DNA from: Flavobacteriales bacterium
GTDB taxonomy: Bacteria > Bacteroidota > Bacteroidia > Flavobacteriales_F > PHOS-HE28
Assembly: GCA_016715895.1 (NCBI GenBank)
Contig: JADJXH010000004.1
Span: 1,984,001 to 2,048,000 of the forward strand
DNA length: 64,000 nucleotides
Direction of reading: 5' to 3'
This document shows, in pieces, positions 41,709 through 51,700 of the stretch. Within the stretch, counting starts at the first letter, position 1, and each line of letters opens with the position of its first letter. A program made the translations under genes and the position numbers. A model generated the notes under the pieces. It was not told the origin of the DNA. It ran no database searches and saw only the letters and a program-made list of their open reading frames with translations.

Positions 41709-44700
41709 ATGTACCTCAACTGCCATAGCTGGTTCAGCTTCACGCACGGCGTGATGAAGCCCGACGTGCTGCTGGAGGAGGCGGCGCGGATGGGCGTGCG
41801 CAGCTTCGCCCTCACCGACATCCATTGTTCGGCCGGCATCCCCGACCTGGTGCGGGATGCGCCGCGCTTCGGCGTGCGCCCGGTGGCGGGCATCGAGTTC
41901 CGGCAGGGGCCGAAGCTGCTGTACATCGGGCTGGCGAGGAACAACGACGGCTTCCAGCGGCTGAACGAACTGCTGAGCCTCCACCTCCTGGATGACGCGG
42001 TCCTGCCGGAGCGCGCACCGGAGCTGGACGATGTGTTCTTCATCCACCCCCTGGGCCACGCACCCCTGCAGCTGCGGCCGAACGAGCGCGTGGGCGTCAG
42101 GCCGTCCGACCTCACGCGCCTGCCCTTCAGTGCTTGGGCGAAGCGGCCGCAGGACCTGGTGGCGCTGATGCCCGTGACCTTCCGCGGTGAGCGAAGGGAC
42201 TTCAACGTGCACCGCCTGCTGCGGACCGTGGCGAAGAACACCGTGGTGAGCATGCTGCCGAAGGAGGAACTGGCCGAGCCCGATGAGCACTTCCGCAGCG
42301 TGGAGGATGCACAACGCCTCTACCGCGACCGGCCGCAACTGCTCGCCAATGCGGAGCGCCTGCTGGAGCAATGCACCATCACCTTCGATGGCAGCGACAA
42401 GACGCGCGCGGCCTTCACGGGCGACACGCGCGCCGACCGCGAGAAGCTGCACCGCGACACGCGCGAAGGCCTGCGCTACCGCTATGCGGAGGTGACGCCG
42501 AAGATCCTCGCACGCATGCACCACGAGCTGGACGTGATCGAGCGGATGGGCTTCATCAGCTACTTCCTCATCAACCAGGACATCGTGGACCATGCGCGCA
42601 GCCGGGGCTTCTTCCATGTGGGGCGGGGCAGCGGCGCCAACAGCCTGGTGGCCTACTGCCTGCGCATCACCGACGTGGACCCGATGGAGCTGGACCTCTA
42701 CTTCGAGCGTTTCATCAACCCCGCGCGCCGGAAGCCGCCCGACTTCGACATCGACTTCAGCTGGAAGGACCGGGACGAGGTGTACCGCTACGTGTTCGGC
42801 AAGTACAACGCTCCGGATGGACGTGCCGGCGGCATCCACGCGGCGCAGATCGCCACCTACACCACCTTCCAATGGCGCGGCGCGATCCGCGAGCTGGGCA
42901 AGGCGGTGGGGCTTCCGCCGGGGGAGATCGATGCCTTGAGCGAAGGCGACCACGGCTACTACGCCCGCGGACGGCCCAGCGCGTACGCGAAGGGCGGCGA
43001 TCTGGACAAGGTGGCGCGTGCGGTGGTGCGCTACTCCAAAGAGCTCATCGGCATGCCGCATCACCTGGGCATCCATGCGGGCGGCATCGTGATCACCGAG
43101 AAACCGGTAGCGCATTTCACCGCATTGTTCCGTCCGCCGAAAGGCTTCCCGGTGACGCAGATCAGCATGCTGGAGTGCGAGGACATGGGCCTGCACAAGT
43201 TCGACCTGCTGAGCCAGCGCGGGCTGGGGCATATCCGCGATGCGGTGGAACTGGTGAACAAGACCCAAGTCCCAAGTCCCAAGCGTCAAGGCCCAAGAAC
43301 CGCCGCCAACCAACTTGATGCTTGTGACTTGAACCTTGAGCCTTGTGACTTCCGCGAAGCGGTCGACATCCACGACATCGCGCGCTTCAAGCAGGACCCG
43401 AAGATCAAGGAGCTGCTGCGCAGGGGCGACACCATCGGCTGCTTCTACGTGGAGAGCCCCGCCATGCGCATGCTGCTGAAGAAGCTGAAGGTGGACGATT
43501 ACCTCGGGCTGGTGGCGGCGAGCAGCATCATCCGGCCGGGCGTGGCCGAGAGCGGCATGATGCGCGAGTACCTGCTGCGGCACAACGACCCCGAGCGCCG
43601 CAAGCTGGCCCCCAAGCGGCTGCTGGAGATCATGCCCGAGACCTACGGCGTGATGGTGTACCAGGAGGATGTGATCAAGGTGGTGCACCTCTACGGCGGG
43701 CTGGACCTCGAGGAATCCGATCAGGTGCGGCGCGGCATGAACATCCGCTACCGCGACCGGCCGGAGTTCAAGGTGGTGGAGCAGCGGTTCTTCGCGAACT
43801 GCAAGGCGTTCGGCTATCCGCCCGGCGAGGCCGAGGAGGTGTGGCGGCAGATCCAGAGCTTCGCCAGCTTCAGCTTCGCCAAGGGCCACAGCGCCAGCTA
43901 CGCGGTGGAGAGCTACCAGAGCCTCTACCTGAAGGCGCACCACCCGCTGGAGTTCCTCGTGGGCGTGGCCAACAACTTCGGCGGCTTCTACCGCACGGAG
44001 TTCTACCTGCACGAGGCGAAGCGGGCCGGTGCGGTGATCGAGGCGCCGTGCGTGAACCGCAGTGAAGAGCTGTGCTCCTTGGTAAAGGACCGGCAGGTGA
44101 ATGGTCAATGGCGAATGGCGAATGGAGGAGATCACCATTCGCCAACTCCTATTCGCCATTCACCTCCTCCCCGCATCTTCCTCGGCCTCTCCAACATCAA
44201 GAGCCTTGAGGGCGACACCGTGCAACTGATCCTGAACGAGCGCCGCCGCCACGGCTCCTTCGCCGATCTGCAGGACCTGCTGAAGCGCGTGCCGCTGCAC
44301 GTGGAGCAGGCGCGCATCCTCATCCGTGTGGGCGCACTGCGCTTCACCGGCAGGAGCAAGCCCCAGCTGTTGTGGGACCTCACGCTGCTGCACAAGCCCG
44401 CGGGCGTCACCGCCGATGGCGATCTCTTCATCACCCGCGTGGAGGAGCCCCGGTTGCCCGACCTGCAGCACTACCCGCTCGCCGATGCCTACGATGAGCT
44501 GGAGCTGCTGGGCTTCCCGCTGTGCGATCCGTTCACCCTTGTGGAGCAACAGTGCCCACACACGGAGCCACCACGCGACAGTGCCCACGCACAAGACCCA
44601 CGCTCGACAGTGCCTGCGCACGAGCCGACGCTCGACAGTACCCGCGCGCAAGCACTGTCCACTGTGCGTGAAGGGCCGCGCGAGGGCACTGTTGCGCGTG

Positions 44701-45128
44701 AGCCCGGCGCGGTGACACTGTCCACAGTGCGCGAAGGCCCGCGGGGGAGCACTGTTGCGCGGGAGCCCGGCGCGGTGGCACTGTCCACTGTGCGCGAAGG
44801 ACCGCGGGAGGGCACTGTCCGCATCCTGGCAAAGGAGATGAGCGCGTACGTGGGCCGGAACGTGGAGATGCTCGGCTACATGATCCATGTGAAGGCGACC
44901 ACCACACAAACAGGCAACTACATGAGCTTCGGCTCCTTCATCGATCCCGCCGGCGACTTCTGGGACAGCACGCAATTCCCGCAGGTGGCGGCACAATACC
45001 CCTTCCGCGGGCGCGGTGTGTACCGGCTCATCGGCGTGGTGGAGGAGGAGTTCGGGCATTGCGCCCTGCGCACGACGAGCATGGAGAAACTCCCGTGGAG
45101 ACCGGACCCGCGGTACGGGAACAAGTAG
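41709..45128 (+). CDS. dnaE: DNA polymerase III alpha subunit (DnaE type) with three in-frame repeat insertions
   Basis: This is a 1,139-residue C-family DNA polymerase. The N-terminal PHP domain starts MYLNCHSWFSFTHGVMKPDV, with LTDIHCSAGIPDL. The polymerase core includes the catalytic PDFDIDFSWKDRDE. Finger and tower regions and a C-terminal OB-like domain (VGRNVEMLGYMIHVK) follow. The PHP start is the form I associate with the short, probably error-prone DnaE of Bacteroidota. Three stretches of repeat DNA interrupt it in frame at about residues 518-548, 796-819 and 948-1037, all at loops between conserved blocks. Without them it would be about 993 residues, the usual length for that group as I recall it. 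The frame is open upstream to 41304, but only 41709 gives the conserved N-terminus. The stop lies 3 nt from the convergent permease gene. Confidence 0.92.
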   Translation: MYLNCHSWFSFTHGVMKPDVLLEEAARMGVRSFALTDIHCSAGIPDLVRDAPRFGVRPVAGIEFRQGPKLLYIGLARNNDGFQRLNELLSLHLLDDAVLPERAPELDDVFFIHPLGHAPLQLRPNERVGVRPSDLTRLPFSAWAKRPQDLVALMPVTFRGERRDFNVHRLLRTVAKNTVVSMLPKEELAEPDEHFRSVEDAQRLYRDRPQLLANAERLLEQCTITFDGSDKTRAAFTGDTRADREKLHRDTREGLRYRYAEVTPKILARMHHELDVIERMGFISYFLINQDIVDHARSRGFFHVGRGSGANSLVAYCLRITDVDPMELDLYFERFINPARRKPPDFDIDFSWKDRDEVYRYVFGKYNAPDGRAGGIHAAQIATYTTFQWRGAIRELGKAVGLPPGEIDALSEGDHGYYARGRPSAYAKGGDLDKVARAVVRYSKELIGMPHHLGIHAGGIVITEKPVAHFTALFRPPKGFPVTQISMLECEDMGLHKFDLLSQRGLGHIRDAVELVNKTQVPSPKRQGPRTAANQLDACDLNLEPCDFREAVDIHDIARFKQDPKIKELLRRGDTIGCFYVESPAMRMLLKKLKVDDYLGLVAASSIIRPGVAESGMMREYLLRHNDPERRKLAPKRLLEIMPETYGVMVYQEDVIKVVHLYGGLDLEESDQVRRGMNIRYRDRPEFKVVEQRFFANCKAFGYPPGEAEEVWRQIQSFASFSFAKGHSASYAVESYQSLYLKAHHPLEFLVGVANNFGGFYRTEFYLHEAKRAGAVIEAPCVNRSEELCSLVKDRQVNGQWRMANGGDHHSPTPIRHSPPPRIFLGLSNIKSLEGDTVQLILNERRRHGSFADLQDLLKRVPLHVEQARILIRVGALRFTGRSKPQLLWDLTLLHKPAGVTADGDLFITRVEEPRLPDLQHYPLADAYDELELLGFPLCDPFTLVEQQCPHTEPPRDSAHAQDPRSTVPAHEPTLDSTRAQALSTVREGPREGTVAREPGAVTLSTVREGPRGSTVAREPGAVALSTVREGPREGTVRILAKEMSAYVGRNVEMLGYMIHVKATTTQTGNYMSFGSFIDPAGDFWDSTQFPQVAAQYPFRGRGVYRLIGVVEEEFGHCALRTTSMEKLPWRPDPRYGNK
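43262..43351 (+). repeat. Heptad-phased palindromic insertion 1 in dnaE (CAAG/CTTG)
   Basis: The left arm has CAAG at 43266, 43273, 43280, 43287 and 43294. After a 16-nt loop, the right arm has CTTG at 43314, 43321, 43328, 43335 and 43342, plus CTT at 43349. All are exactly 7 nt apart. The insert is about 90 nt, 30 codons, and is in frame. It separates the conserved DAVELVNK and REAVDIHDIARFKQDP segments. Confidence 0.85.
44095..44165 (+). repeat. Heptad-phased palindromic insertion 2 in dnaE (AATG/CATT)
   Basis: Two 31-nt arms (44095-44125 and 44135-44165) are imperfect inverted copies. Ten bp at each end pair perfectly around a 9-nt loop. AATG recurs at 44100, 44107, 44114 and 44121, and CATT or a one- or two-base variant at 44136, 44143, 44150 and 44157, again 7 nt apart. 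It encodes VNGQWRMANGGDHH and PTPIRHSP between conserved DnaE blocks. Confidence 0.85.
44550..44820 (+). repeat. Long inverted/tandem repeat insertion 3 in dnaE (CAGTGCCC/CACTGT)
   Basis: The left part has CAGTGCCC-like cores at 44550, 44579, 44608 and 44636 (28-29 nt apart). The right part has inverted CACTGT cores at 44653, 44687, 44716, 44750, 44779 and 44813, alternating 34 and 29 nt. This makes a 63-bp tandem unit, exactly 21 codons, encoding LSTVREGPREGTVAREPGAV-like repeats. The 271-bp block sits in frame before the C-terminal OB-like domain. Confidence 0.85.
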
Positions 45129-45131
45129 CCG

Positions 45132-48100
45132 TCAGTCGACCGTGCGCCGGTCATCCCCTCCTTCCCGATCGAAGAACAGGTGGTCCGGATCGATCACCAC
45201 GGCCTTGGGCTTCCCGGGAACGGTCAGGCGCAGCCTGTTCTCCCCGGAGCGCAGCCGGACGCGTTGGTCCAGTTCACCCCCTTCATGCTCCACCCCCACA
45301 TCCAGCCAGTCGTTCATCGGGATCTCGGTCTCCCTGCCCAGGGAGTCGGCGTGGAGCTTGGCGCACGTGATCGAAGCGAGCACGGTCCATGAGCCGTCCG
45401 CGTTCTGTACAGCCGTGGCCGCAGTAACAGCGTTCCTGTGGAACGTGATGTGCGCCAGACCATCGTCCAGCAGGTAGCGCAGGCTGTCCGGTGTTACGGC
45501 CGCAAGCGATCGATACAGGTCGAGCGCGGTGGGGTACGGCGCATCACGGAACGCGAATGGATCCACGAACGCGCGCAAGCCGGCGTTCATGCGCTCCTCG
45601 CCGATGAGGTCTCGCAGGCCGTACATCACCACGCTGCCCTTGTTGTAGTGGATGTGCTGCTGGTTCTCCACACGCATGAGCGGCTGCTCGCCGATCCCTT
45701 CCTTGCCGCGACCTCGCAGGTAGGTATCGCGCTCGTAGTGCAGGAAGCGGCGCATCGCAGGTCGGCCGTATTCCTTCTCCAGCACCATGAGCGCGGTGTA
45801 TTGGGCCATGCTCTCGCTCAACATGGAGGTGCCCTGCATGCGCGGGCCGAGCACCTGATGGCCCCACCACTGATGCGCCACCTCGTGCGCCACCACATAG
45901 TACACCATGTCGATCCGCGCCGTATCGCGCAGGTCGGTGATGAAGCCGATGGCCTCGCTGTAGGGCATGGTGCCGGGGAACGACTGGGCGAACCTGCGGT
46001 AGCGCGGGAACTCGATGATGCGCGCCACCTGGTGCTGGTACGGGGAGAAGTTGGACGACGCGTAACGGATCGCATCGCGCATCGATTTCAACATGCGCCG
46101 AACGTTGGTGCCGTGCCCGGGATGGTGGTACACCTCCAGCGTCACGCCGTCGGCTTCTTCCTTCACCACCTCGTACCGCGCGCTCAACACGGACCAGAAG
46201 TTCAGGATGGGCGTCCCGCTCACGTAGCGGAACCACCGCTTTCCGTTCCCGGTCCATTCGCGCTCCAGTTCACCCGGGGCGATGGCGGTCTGGTCCATGG
46301 CCGTTCCGATCGTGCAGGAGAAGCGGATGTGATCGGCGAATGGCATCACTGCGGATGATCGCCGGGCGTCAGGGTCGTCGCTCAACGGATCCATGCGCCG
46401 GTTCGGCGGCAGCCCGTGCTTGCGGCGCGCACCGGGGTCCACCAGTTCCGCATCCGCCTGGTAACCGATGGATGGAAGCAGGTCGCTGTTGTTGATGAAG
46501 GTGCCGTTCTCCACCAGTTCCAGGAAGTCCACATCGTTCCCGAAGCCCCGCTGGCGCCATTCGGAGGCGATGCCGATCCGGATGCTGTCGCCCACGGCGA
46601 GCGGCACCTCCGATCGGAACATGCGCACGTACAGGGCGCTGTCGTTCAGCACCTCCTTCGCACCGGGGATCTCGAAACGCAGCTTCATCCGGTCCGGCAG
46701 GCCGAACCACAGCGTATCCACCGTCCGTGGTCCCTTGTTGGTGAGCGTCAGGACGGCGCGGTAGCCGATCGAGCGTGCTTCGGGGTCCAGTTCGATGGTG
46801 ATGTCGGTGGCGGTGATGTGCGGCAACGAAGTGTTCGCCAACGGCTTGTAGGTGCGCTCATAGGCCACTTGCACGGCTTCGGTGTCCTGGCGCGTATGCG
46901 GTTCGTTCAGTATGCGCGTGTTGTAGTAGCCGGAAGCCAACAGCACGAGCCATACGCCGAAGAGCGCCGCACCTGTCGACCAGGACCTCCGGAGCCTGCT
47001 CCCCGCGATGCGCGATCGCCAGCGCCAGGTCGTCTCTCCTCCCCGCACCAGAAAGAGCGCCGCGATGAAGAACAGCACGCTCGCAGCGGACGTCCAATAG
47101 GTGCGGAAGAAGATCCAAGGAGCGAGGAACGGCCCGAACCCGTTCATGTCCGAGTACCACAGCCTGGGTGCACCGAAAAGCACCACCAGATGCGACTCCA
47201 CCTTGAGGAACTTCCAGATGAGCGTGTTCACTGCGAAGAGCACGATGAAGAGGCCGAAGCCCGCGTACTTGTGATGCACCACCATCTGGATGGTGAGCGC
47301 GAGCATGGACCAGAACGCGAAGGCCACCAGCCCCGGACCGATGAACCCGGCGAGGTAGAGACCTGCCTGGAGGCGTGTGTAGCCCATCGCCAGCTGCGTG
47401 GCCATGCCGGAAAGCGACATGACGGCGAGGACGAAGCCTCCGATGACGAGCAGCGCGACGAAATGGGCCAGGACCCGCCAGCGCGAACGAACGGGCAATG
47501 CATGCGCGATGCCGTCCAAGCCCGTGTCGCGGTCGCGCCAGTACATCTCCCCGCTGTAGTAGGTGATGATCACCACGATGAACAGCATCGACAGGCCCCG
47601 CAGCAGTTCGGTGACGTTGTACGTGACCGGCCAGGAGCGATTCCCGAAGGCCTGGTTCACTTCGCTCAAGGCGACCAGGCACATGAACAGGCCCAGCCCG
47701 ACGATGATCCAGAACACCGTGGAGCGGAAGATGACGGAGAGGTCGGCCCGGAGGAGCTGGCCGAAGCGCTTCAGGTCGGACGCTCCATGGTGGGAAAGCC
47801 CGACCACCGGCAGTTCGGTGTCAGTGGCACCCGACACCGGTCCATCGGCGGCAGGGGTCGCTCCGGTCCTGCGTTCCGTGAACGAGAACCTCCGGAACCC
47901 GAACGCGAGGACGGCCGCTGCGATCCCCAGCCAGAGCAGCCTGTTCCAACTGAGGGCACCGGAGAGCGGCAGGAGCGCCGTGTTGCTGTCGTGCACGCTC
48001 CAGTAGCGGGTCACTTCATCCAGCGCCTGCACGCCGAAGGGATCGAGCAATGAGGCGAGCCACACGTTGTCCACTTCGGTGGCATAGGCCGTGGCCACCA

Positions 48101-48665
48101 CATTGAGGACGACCAGGGCGATGGACGTGACGAAGGCCGCGGCCGTGGACCGCGCGAAGGTCGCCACGGCGAACATCATCGCGCTTTGGAAGGCGATGCT
48201 GCTCACCGCGAACCAGAGGAAGGCCTGGCCATGCACCACCCAGCTGTTCGGTCCGAACCGGATGGCATCGCCGTAGGGCAGCCAGCTGCCGACGACCAGG
48301 CCCGCCGAGATACCGAGCGTGGGGATGAGCGCCACCAAGGTGCTGCCGGTGAAGCGCCCAAGCAGGTATTGGCGCCGCGTGACCACCGTGCTGAACACGA
48401 TGTCCGATGTGCGGTAGGCGAAGTCGCGGATGGCCGTGGCGTTCACAAAGGCCGTGACCATCGGCAACCACAGGAAGGCGAGGTTCGCATACAGCTCGTA
48501 CACATGGCGCGGCGAGTTCACATGCACCATGCCGGGACTGCCCTCTCTCCCGTTCTCGAACACCGACAGCGCACAGGCGAAGGCGAACGCGAGCCCGAGG
48601 AAGACCCAGAGCAGGGGCTGCCGGGACCAGAACCGCAGTTCGAAGAGGATCAGTCGCGCGATCAT
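45132..48665 (-). CDS. ABC-2 permease fused to M1 aminopeptidase (paralogue 2)
   Basis: This 1,177-residue inner-membrane protein has ABC-2 type membrane segments in the first ~610 residues, in two groups of about six spans (MIARLILFELRFWSRQPLLW, FAYRTSDIVFSTVVTRRQYL). A large M1 peptidase-like domain fills the rest. The zinc motif HEVAHQWWGH is near residue 925, and the third ligand Glu lies in LSESMAQYTAL. A GTMPYSE segment replaces the usual GAMEN, so substrate binding may differ. It shares its layout with the next gene upstream, 48781-52368, after a 115-bp gap, so a duplication is likely. It probably partners the ATPase at 52365. The substrate is unknown. Confidence 0.9.
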   Translation of the reverse strand: MIARLILFELRFWSRQPLLWVFLGLAFAFACALSVFENGREGSPGMVHVNSPRHVYELYANLAFLWLPMVTAFVNATAIRDFAYRTSDIVFSTVVTRRQYLLGRFTGSTLVALIPTLGISAGLVVGSWLPYGDAIRFGPNSWVVHGQAFLWFAVSSIAFQSAMMFAVATFARSTAAAFVTSIALVVLNVVATAYATEVDNVWLASLLDPFGVQALDEVTRYWSVHDSNTALLPLSGALSWNRLLWLGIAAAVLAFGFRRFSFTERRTGATPAADGPVSGATDTELPVVGLSHHGASDLKRFGQLLRADLSVIFRSTVFWIIVGLGLFMCLVALSEVNQAFGNRSWPVTYNVTELLRGLSMLFIVVIITYYSGEMYWRDRDTGLDGIAHALPVRSRWRVLAHFVALLVIGGFVLAVMSLSGMATQLAMGYTRLQAGLYLAGFIGPGLVAFAFWSMLALTIQMVVHHKYAGFGLFIVLFAVNTLIWKFLKVESHLVVLFGAPRLWYSDMNGFGPFLAPWIFFRTYWTSAASVLFFIAALFLVRGGETTWRWRSRIAGSRLRRSWSTGAALFGVWLVLLASGYYNTRILNEPHTRQDTEAVQVAYERTYKPLANTSLPHITATDITIELDPEARSIGYRAVLTLTNKGPRTVDTLWFGLPDRMKLRFEIPGAKEVLNDSALYVRMFRSEVPLAVGDSIRIGIASEWRQRGFGNDVDFLELVENGTFINNSDLLPSIGYQADAELVDPGARRKHGLPPNRRMDPLSDDPDARRSSAVMPFADHIRFSCTIGTAMDQTAIAPGELEREWTGNGKRWFRYVSGTPILNFWSVLSARYEVVKEEADGVTLEVYHHPGHGTNVRRMLKSMRDAIRYASSNFSPYQHQVARIIEFPRYRRFAQSFPGTMPYSEAIGFITDLRDTARIDMVYYVVAHEVAHQWWGHQVLGPRMQGTSMLSESMAQYTALMVLEKEYGRPAMRRFLHYERDTYLRGRGKEGIGEQPLMRVENQQHIHYNKGSVVMYGLRDLIGEERMNAGLRAFVDPFAFRDAPYPTALDLYRSLAAVTPDSLRYLLDDGLAHITFHRNAVTAATAVQNADGSWTVLASITCAKLHADSLGRETEIPMNDWLDVGVEHEGGELDQRVRLRSGENRLRLTVPGKPKAVVIDPDHLFFDREGGDDRRTVD

Positions 48666-48780
48666 TCAACCAAGCCGTTCAGCGGGATCCGACCTTGGTC
48701 CGGCACCCGTGATCACCCGTGGAATGCGTGTACCCAAGTTCCGTCACGCTTTCTTCCCAGGTCGACCGCATCGGCGGACA

Positions 48781-51700
48781 TCACTTCACCTCCACCTTCA
48801 TTCCGTTGTCCTCCATGACGCGATCGATGAAGAGGTGATCACGGTCGATCTCCACCCGCATCGGCTTCCTGTCCACAAGGAAGGTGAACTCGTTCGAGCC
48901 GCTCTTGAGGCGCACGCGCTTGTGGAGCAGAGGCACGTCGTTCAATGACCTGTCCGCCTTGCGACCAACGGCCGGGTAACGCAGGATGCTCACGTCCATC
49001 CAGTCGTTCATGGCCGCAGGCGTTTCACGGCCCAGGGAGTCGGCGTGGTTCTTCTCGCCCCAGAGCTTCAGCTTCACCTCGTAGGTGCTGTCCGGCAACA
49101 TGCGGGCGGTGGCCTCCTCCACCCGGTTGTTGTAAAGCGTGATCTTCTTGAAGCCGTCCTCCAACAGATAGTTCAGGCTGTCCGGCACCACCTTGTCCAG
49201 CTCGCGGTACATGTCGAGCGCAGTGGGATACGGGGGGGGCGCGTAGCCGAAGGTGTCCACCAGCGTGCGGAAGGCCTTGTTCAAGCTGTCCTCGCCCACG
49301 AAGTCCCGCAGGCAGTAAAGGATCACGCTCGCCTTGTTGTAGTGGATGTAGCCCTGGTTCTCCACCTCCATCAGCGGCACCTCCTTCAATTGCTCGGTGC
49401 CCCGTGAACGCTGGTACCGATCGCTCTCCAGCTTGAGGAACTTGCGCATGCGCTCCGTGCCGCGGCCGAACTCCTTCTCCATCACCATCAGCGCACTGTA
49501 CTGGCTCATGCTCTCGCTCAGCAGGGTGCTGCCCTGCATGTCCGCCCCCATCACCTGGTGCGCCCACCACTGGTGGCCCATCTCGTGCGCCACCACATAG
49601 AAGGTCATGTCGATGTCCGCGGTGTCGCTGAAGTCGGCGATGAAGCCGATGCCCTCGCTGTACGGCATGGTGCCCGGGAAGGCCTGCGCGAAGCTCTGGT
49701 AGCGCGGGAACTCGATGATGCGTACCTGCTTGTGGCGGTAGGGACCGAAGTTCCGGCTGTAGTACACGATGCTCTTCCTGATGCTGTTCGCCATGCGGGG
49801 CACGTTCTCCGCGTGCGGGGCGTGGTAGTACACCTCGACATCCACATCGCCGAGCTTCTCGCGGTGCACCTCGTAGCGCGCGCTCATGAAGGAGTAGAAG
49901 TTCATGCTCGGGTGGTCCACCACGTACTCGAAGTATTTCCGCCCGCTCTCCTCCCATGTGCGCTTCAGGCTGCCCGGGGCGATGGCCACCTGGTCCGGGG
50001 TGGTGCTGATCACGGTGCTCACGTTCACCCAGTCGCTGTTGTGCATCAGGTACTGCTGCATGCGCTTCGCCGGATCATCGGTCAGCCGCTGCATGCGTTG
50101 CTTGGGCGGCAGCTCGTGCTTCCTGCGCTTCATCTTGTCCAGCAGTTCTCCCTGGGCCGTGTACCCGATCATGGGCAGGATGTCCATGTTGTTGAAGAAG
50201 GTGCCGTTGTGGTTCACCTGCATCACCCGCACATCGTTCTCGAAGCCTTTCGGCGCGTAGCTGGCGGTAACCGTGAACTTCAGATCCGCACCGGGTGCGA
50301 GCGGCGGTGACAGTCGGTAGATCCGGTAGTTCACCCGTTCATCGTCCAGCACCTTCTCCGCACCGGGGATCTCCACCTCCTGCTCGATGCCCTCGCTCAG
50401 CAGCAGGTGCAGGGAGTCGATCGGCTGCATGCCCTTGTTGCGCACCGTGACCTCCGCCACACTGTGGAGCTTCCGCTCCGCCGGGGTCAGGTCGATGGTG
50501 AAGCGGATGTCCGTGTAGTGGGGTTGCAGGATGCCTTCGTATTTCTTGTAGGTCTTCTCGTAGTACACGGCGTCCTCCTCCTGTTCATCGCCGCTCATCA
50601 CCTCGTTGAGGACCTTGGTGTTGTAGTAGTTCCATCCGCCCAGCGCGACCCAAAGCCCCAATGCGGGCAGCGCGAGCCAGCGATTGGGACGGAAACGCAG
50701 CCCCGCCAGCTTCAACCGCTGGCGCCCGACGCTCTCCTTGCCCCGTACCCAGAAGAACAGCGATACCAGCAACAGCAGCACCGCGAACGCCCACCAATAG
50801 GCCTTGAACCACAGCCAGCCGGTGAGCGCCGTGCCGTAGCTGTTCATGTCGCTGTACATGATGCCCGGCGCGCCGTTGAAGGAGACCAGGTTCGTGTTGA
50901 TGTCCAGTGCGCTGAGCAGGATGCCCGGAAGGAAGATGGCCGCGATGAACACCCCATAACCGAGGTACTTGTTGTTCACCAGCACATGCACGGTGAACGA
51001 CAAGGCCGCCATGATCCCATAGGTGACCAGTCCCGGCAGGATGTACAGGCCCAGGTATACGCCTGGCTCCAGGCGCGTGTAGCCCTTGATCAGCTGGAAG
51101 ATCATGCCGCCCAGCGCGCTGCCCACCAGCATCACCAGCAACAGCATCATCAGCGCGGCGAACTTGCCCAGCAGCGGCACCCCGAGCGCCATCGGTGTGG
51201 CGTCCACCACCTCATCGAACTTCGGCTCGCGCTCCTTCCACACCAGCAGGCCGCTGTAGAAGACGATGAGGATCATGGTGAACAGGTCGAAGGAACCGCG
51301 CATCATGTCCACCACGTGGTAGGTCACCGGATGGATCTCGTTCTCGTAGAGCGAGGTGGAGAAGGCCAGGCCGAAGAACATGTTCACCAGGCCGATGCCG
51401 GCGACGATCATGAAGGCCGTGCCTTTCAGCATGCCGGTGAAGTCGTTCCACGCGATGCGGCGGAAGCGGCGGGCCTGCGAAGCGAAGCCGTCGGCCTTGG
51501 TCACCGCCGGAAGGGCCACGTGGGCGGGCACGGCATCACCGTTCTCCTCCTTCGGTGCGGCCTTGGTGCGGCGGTCCGTGAAGCTGAAGCGCCAGTAGCA
51601 GAAGATGAAGACGCCGATGGAGACCGCGATCCACAGCAGGCGGTTCCACAGCAGCACGCCATGCATCGGCAGGAGCATGGTGTTCTTGTCGTCCACCGTC

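Noticed and set aside
41508..44159. 883-residue open frame on the minus strand opposite dnaE
   Set aside because: It mirrors the codon positions of dnaE, has no family match or signal, and arises from the high third-base GC. The plus-strand frame contains all DnaE motifs.
44550..44820. Possible CRISPR array
   Set aside because: Repeats and spacers are both repeated, the block is in frame within dnaE, and no cas gene is present.
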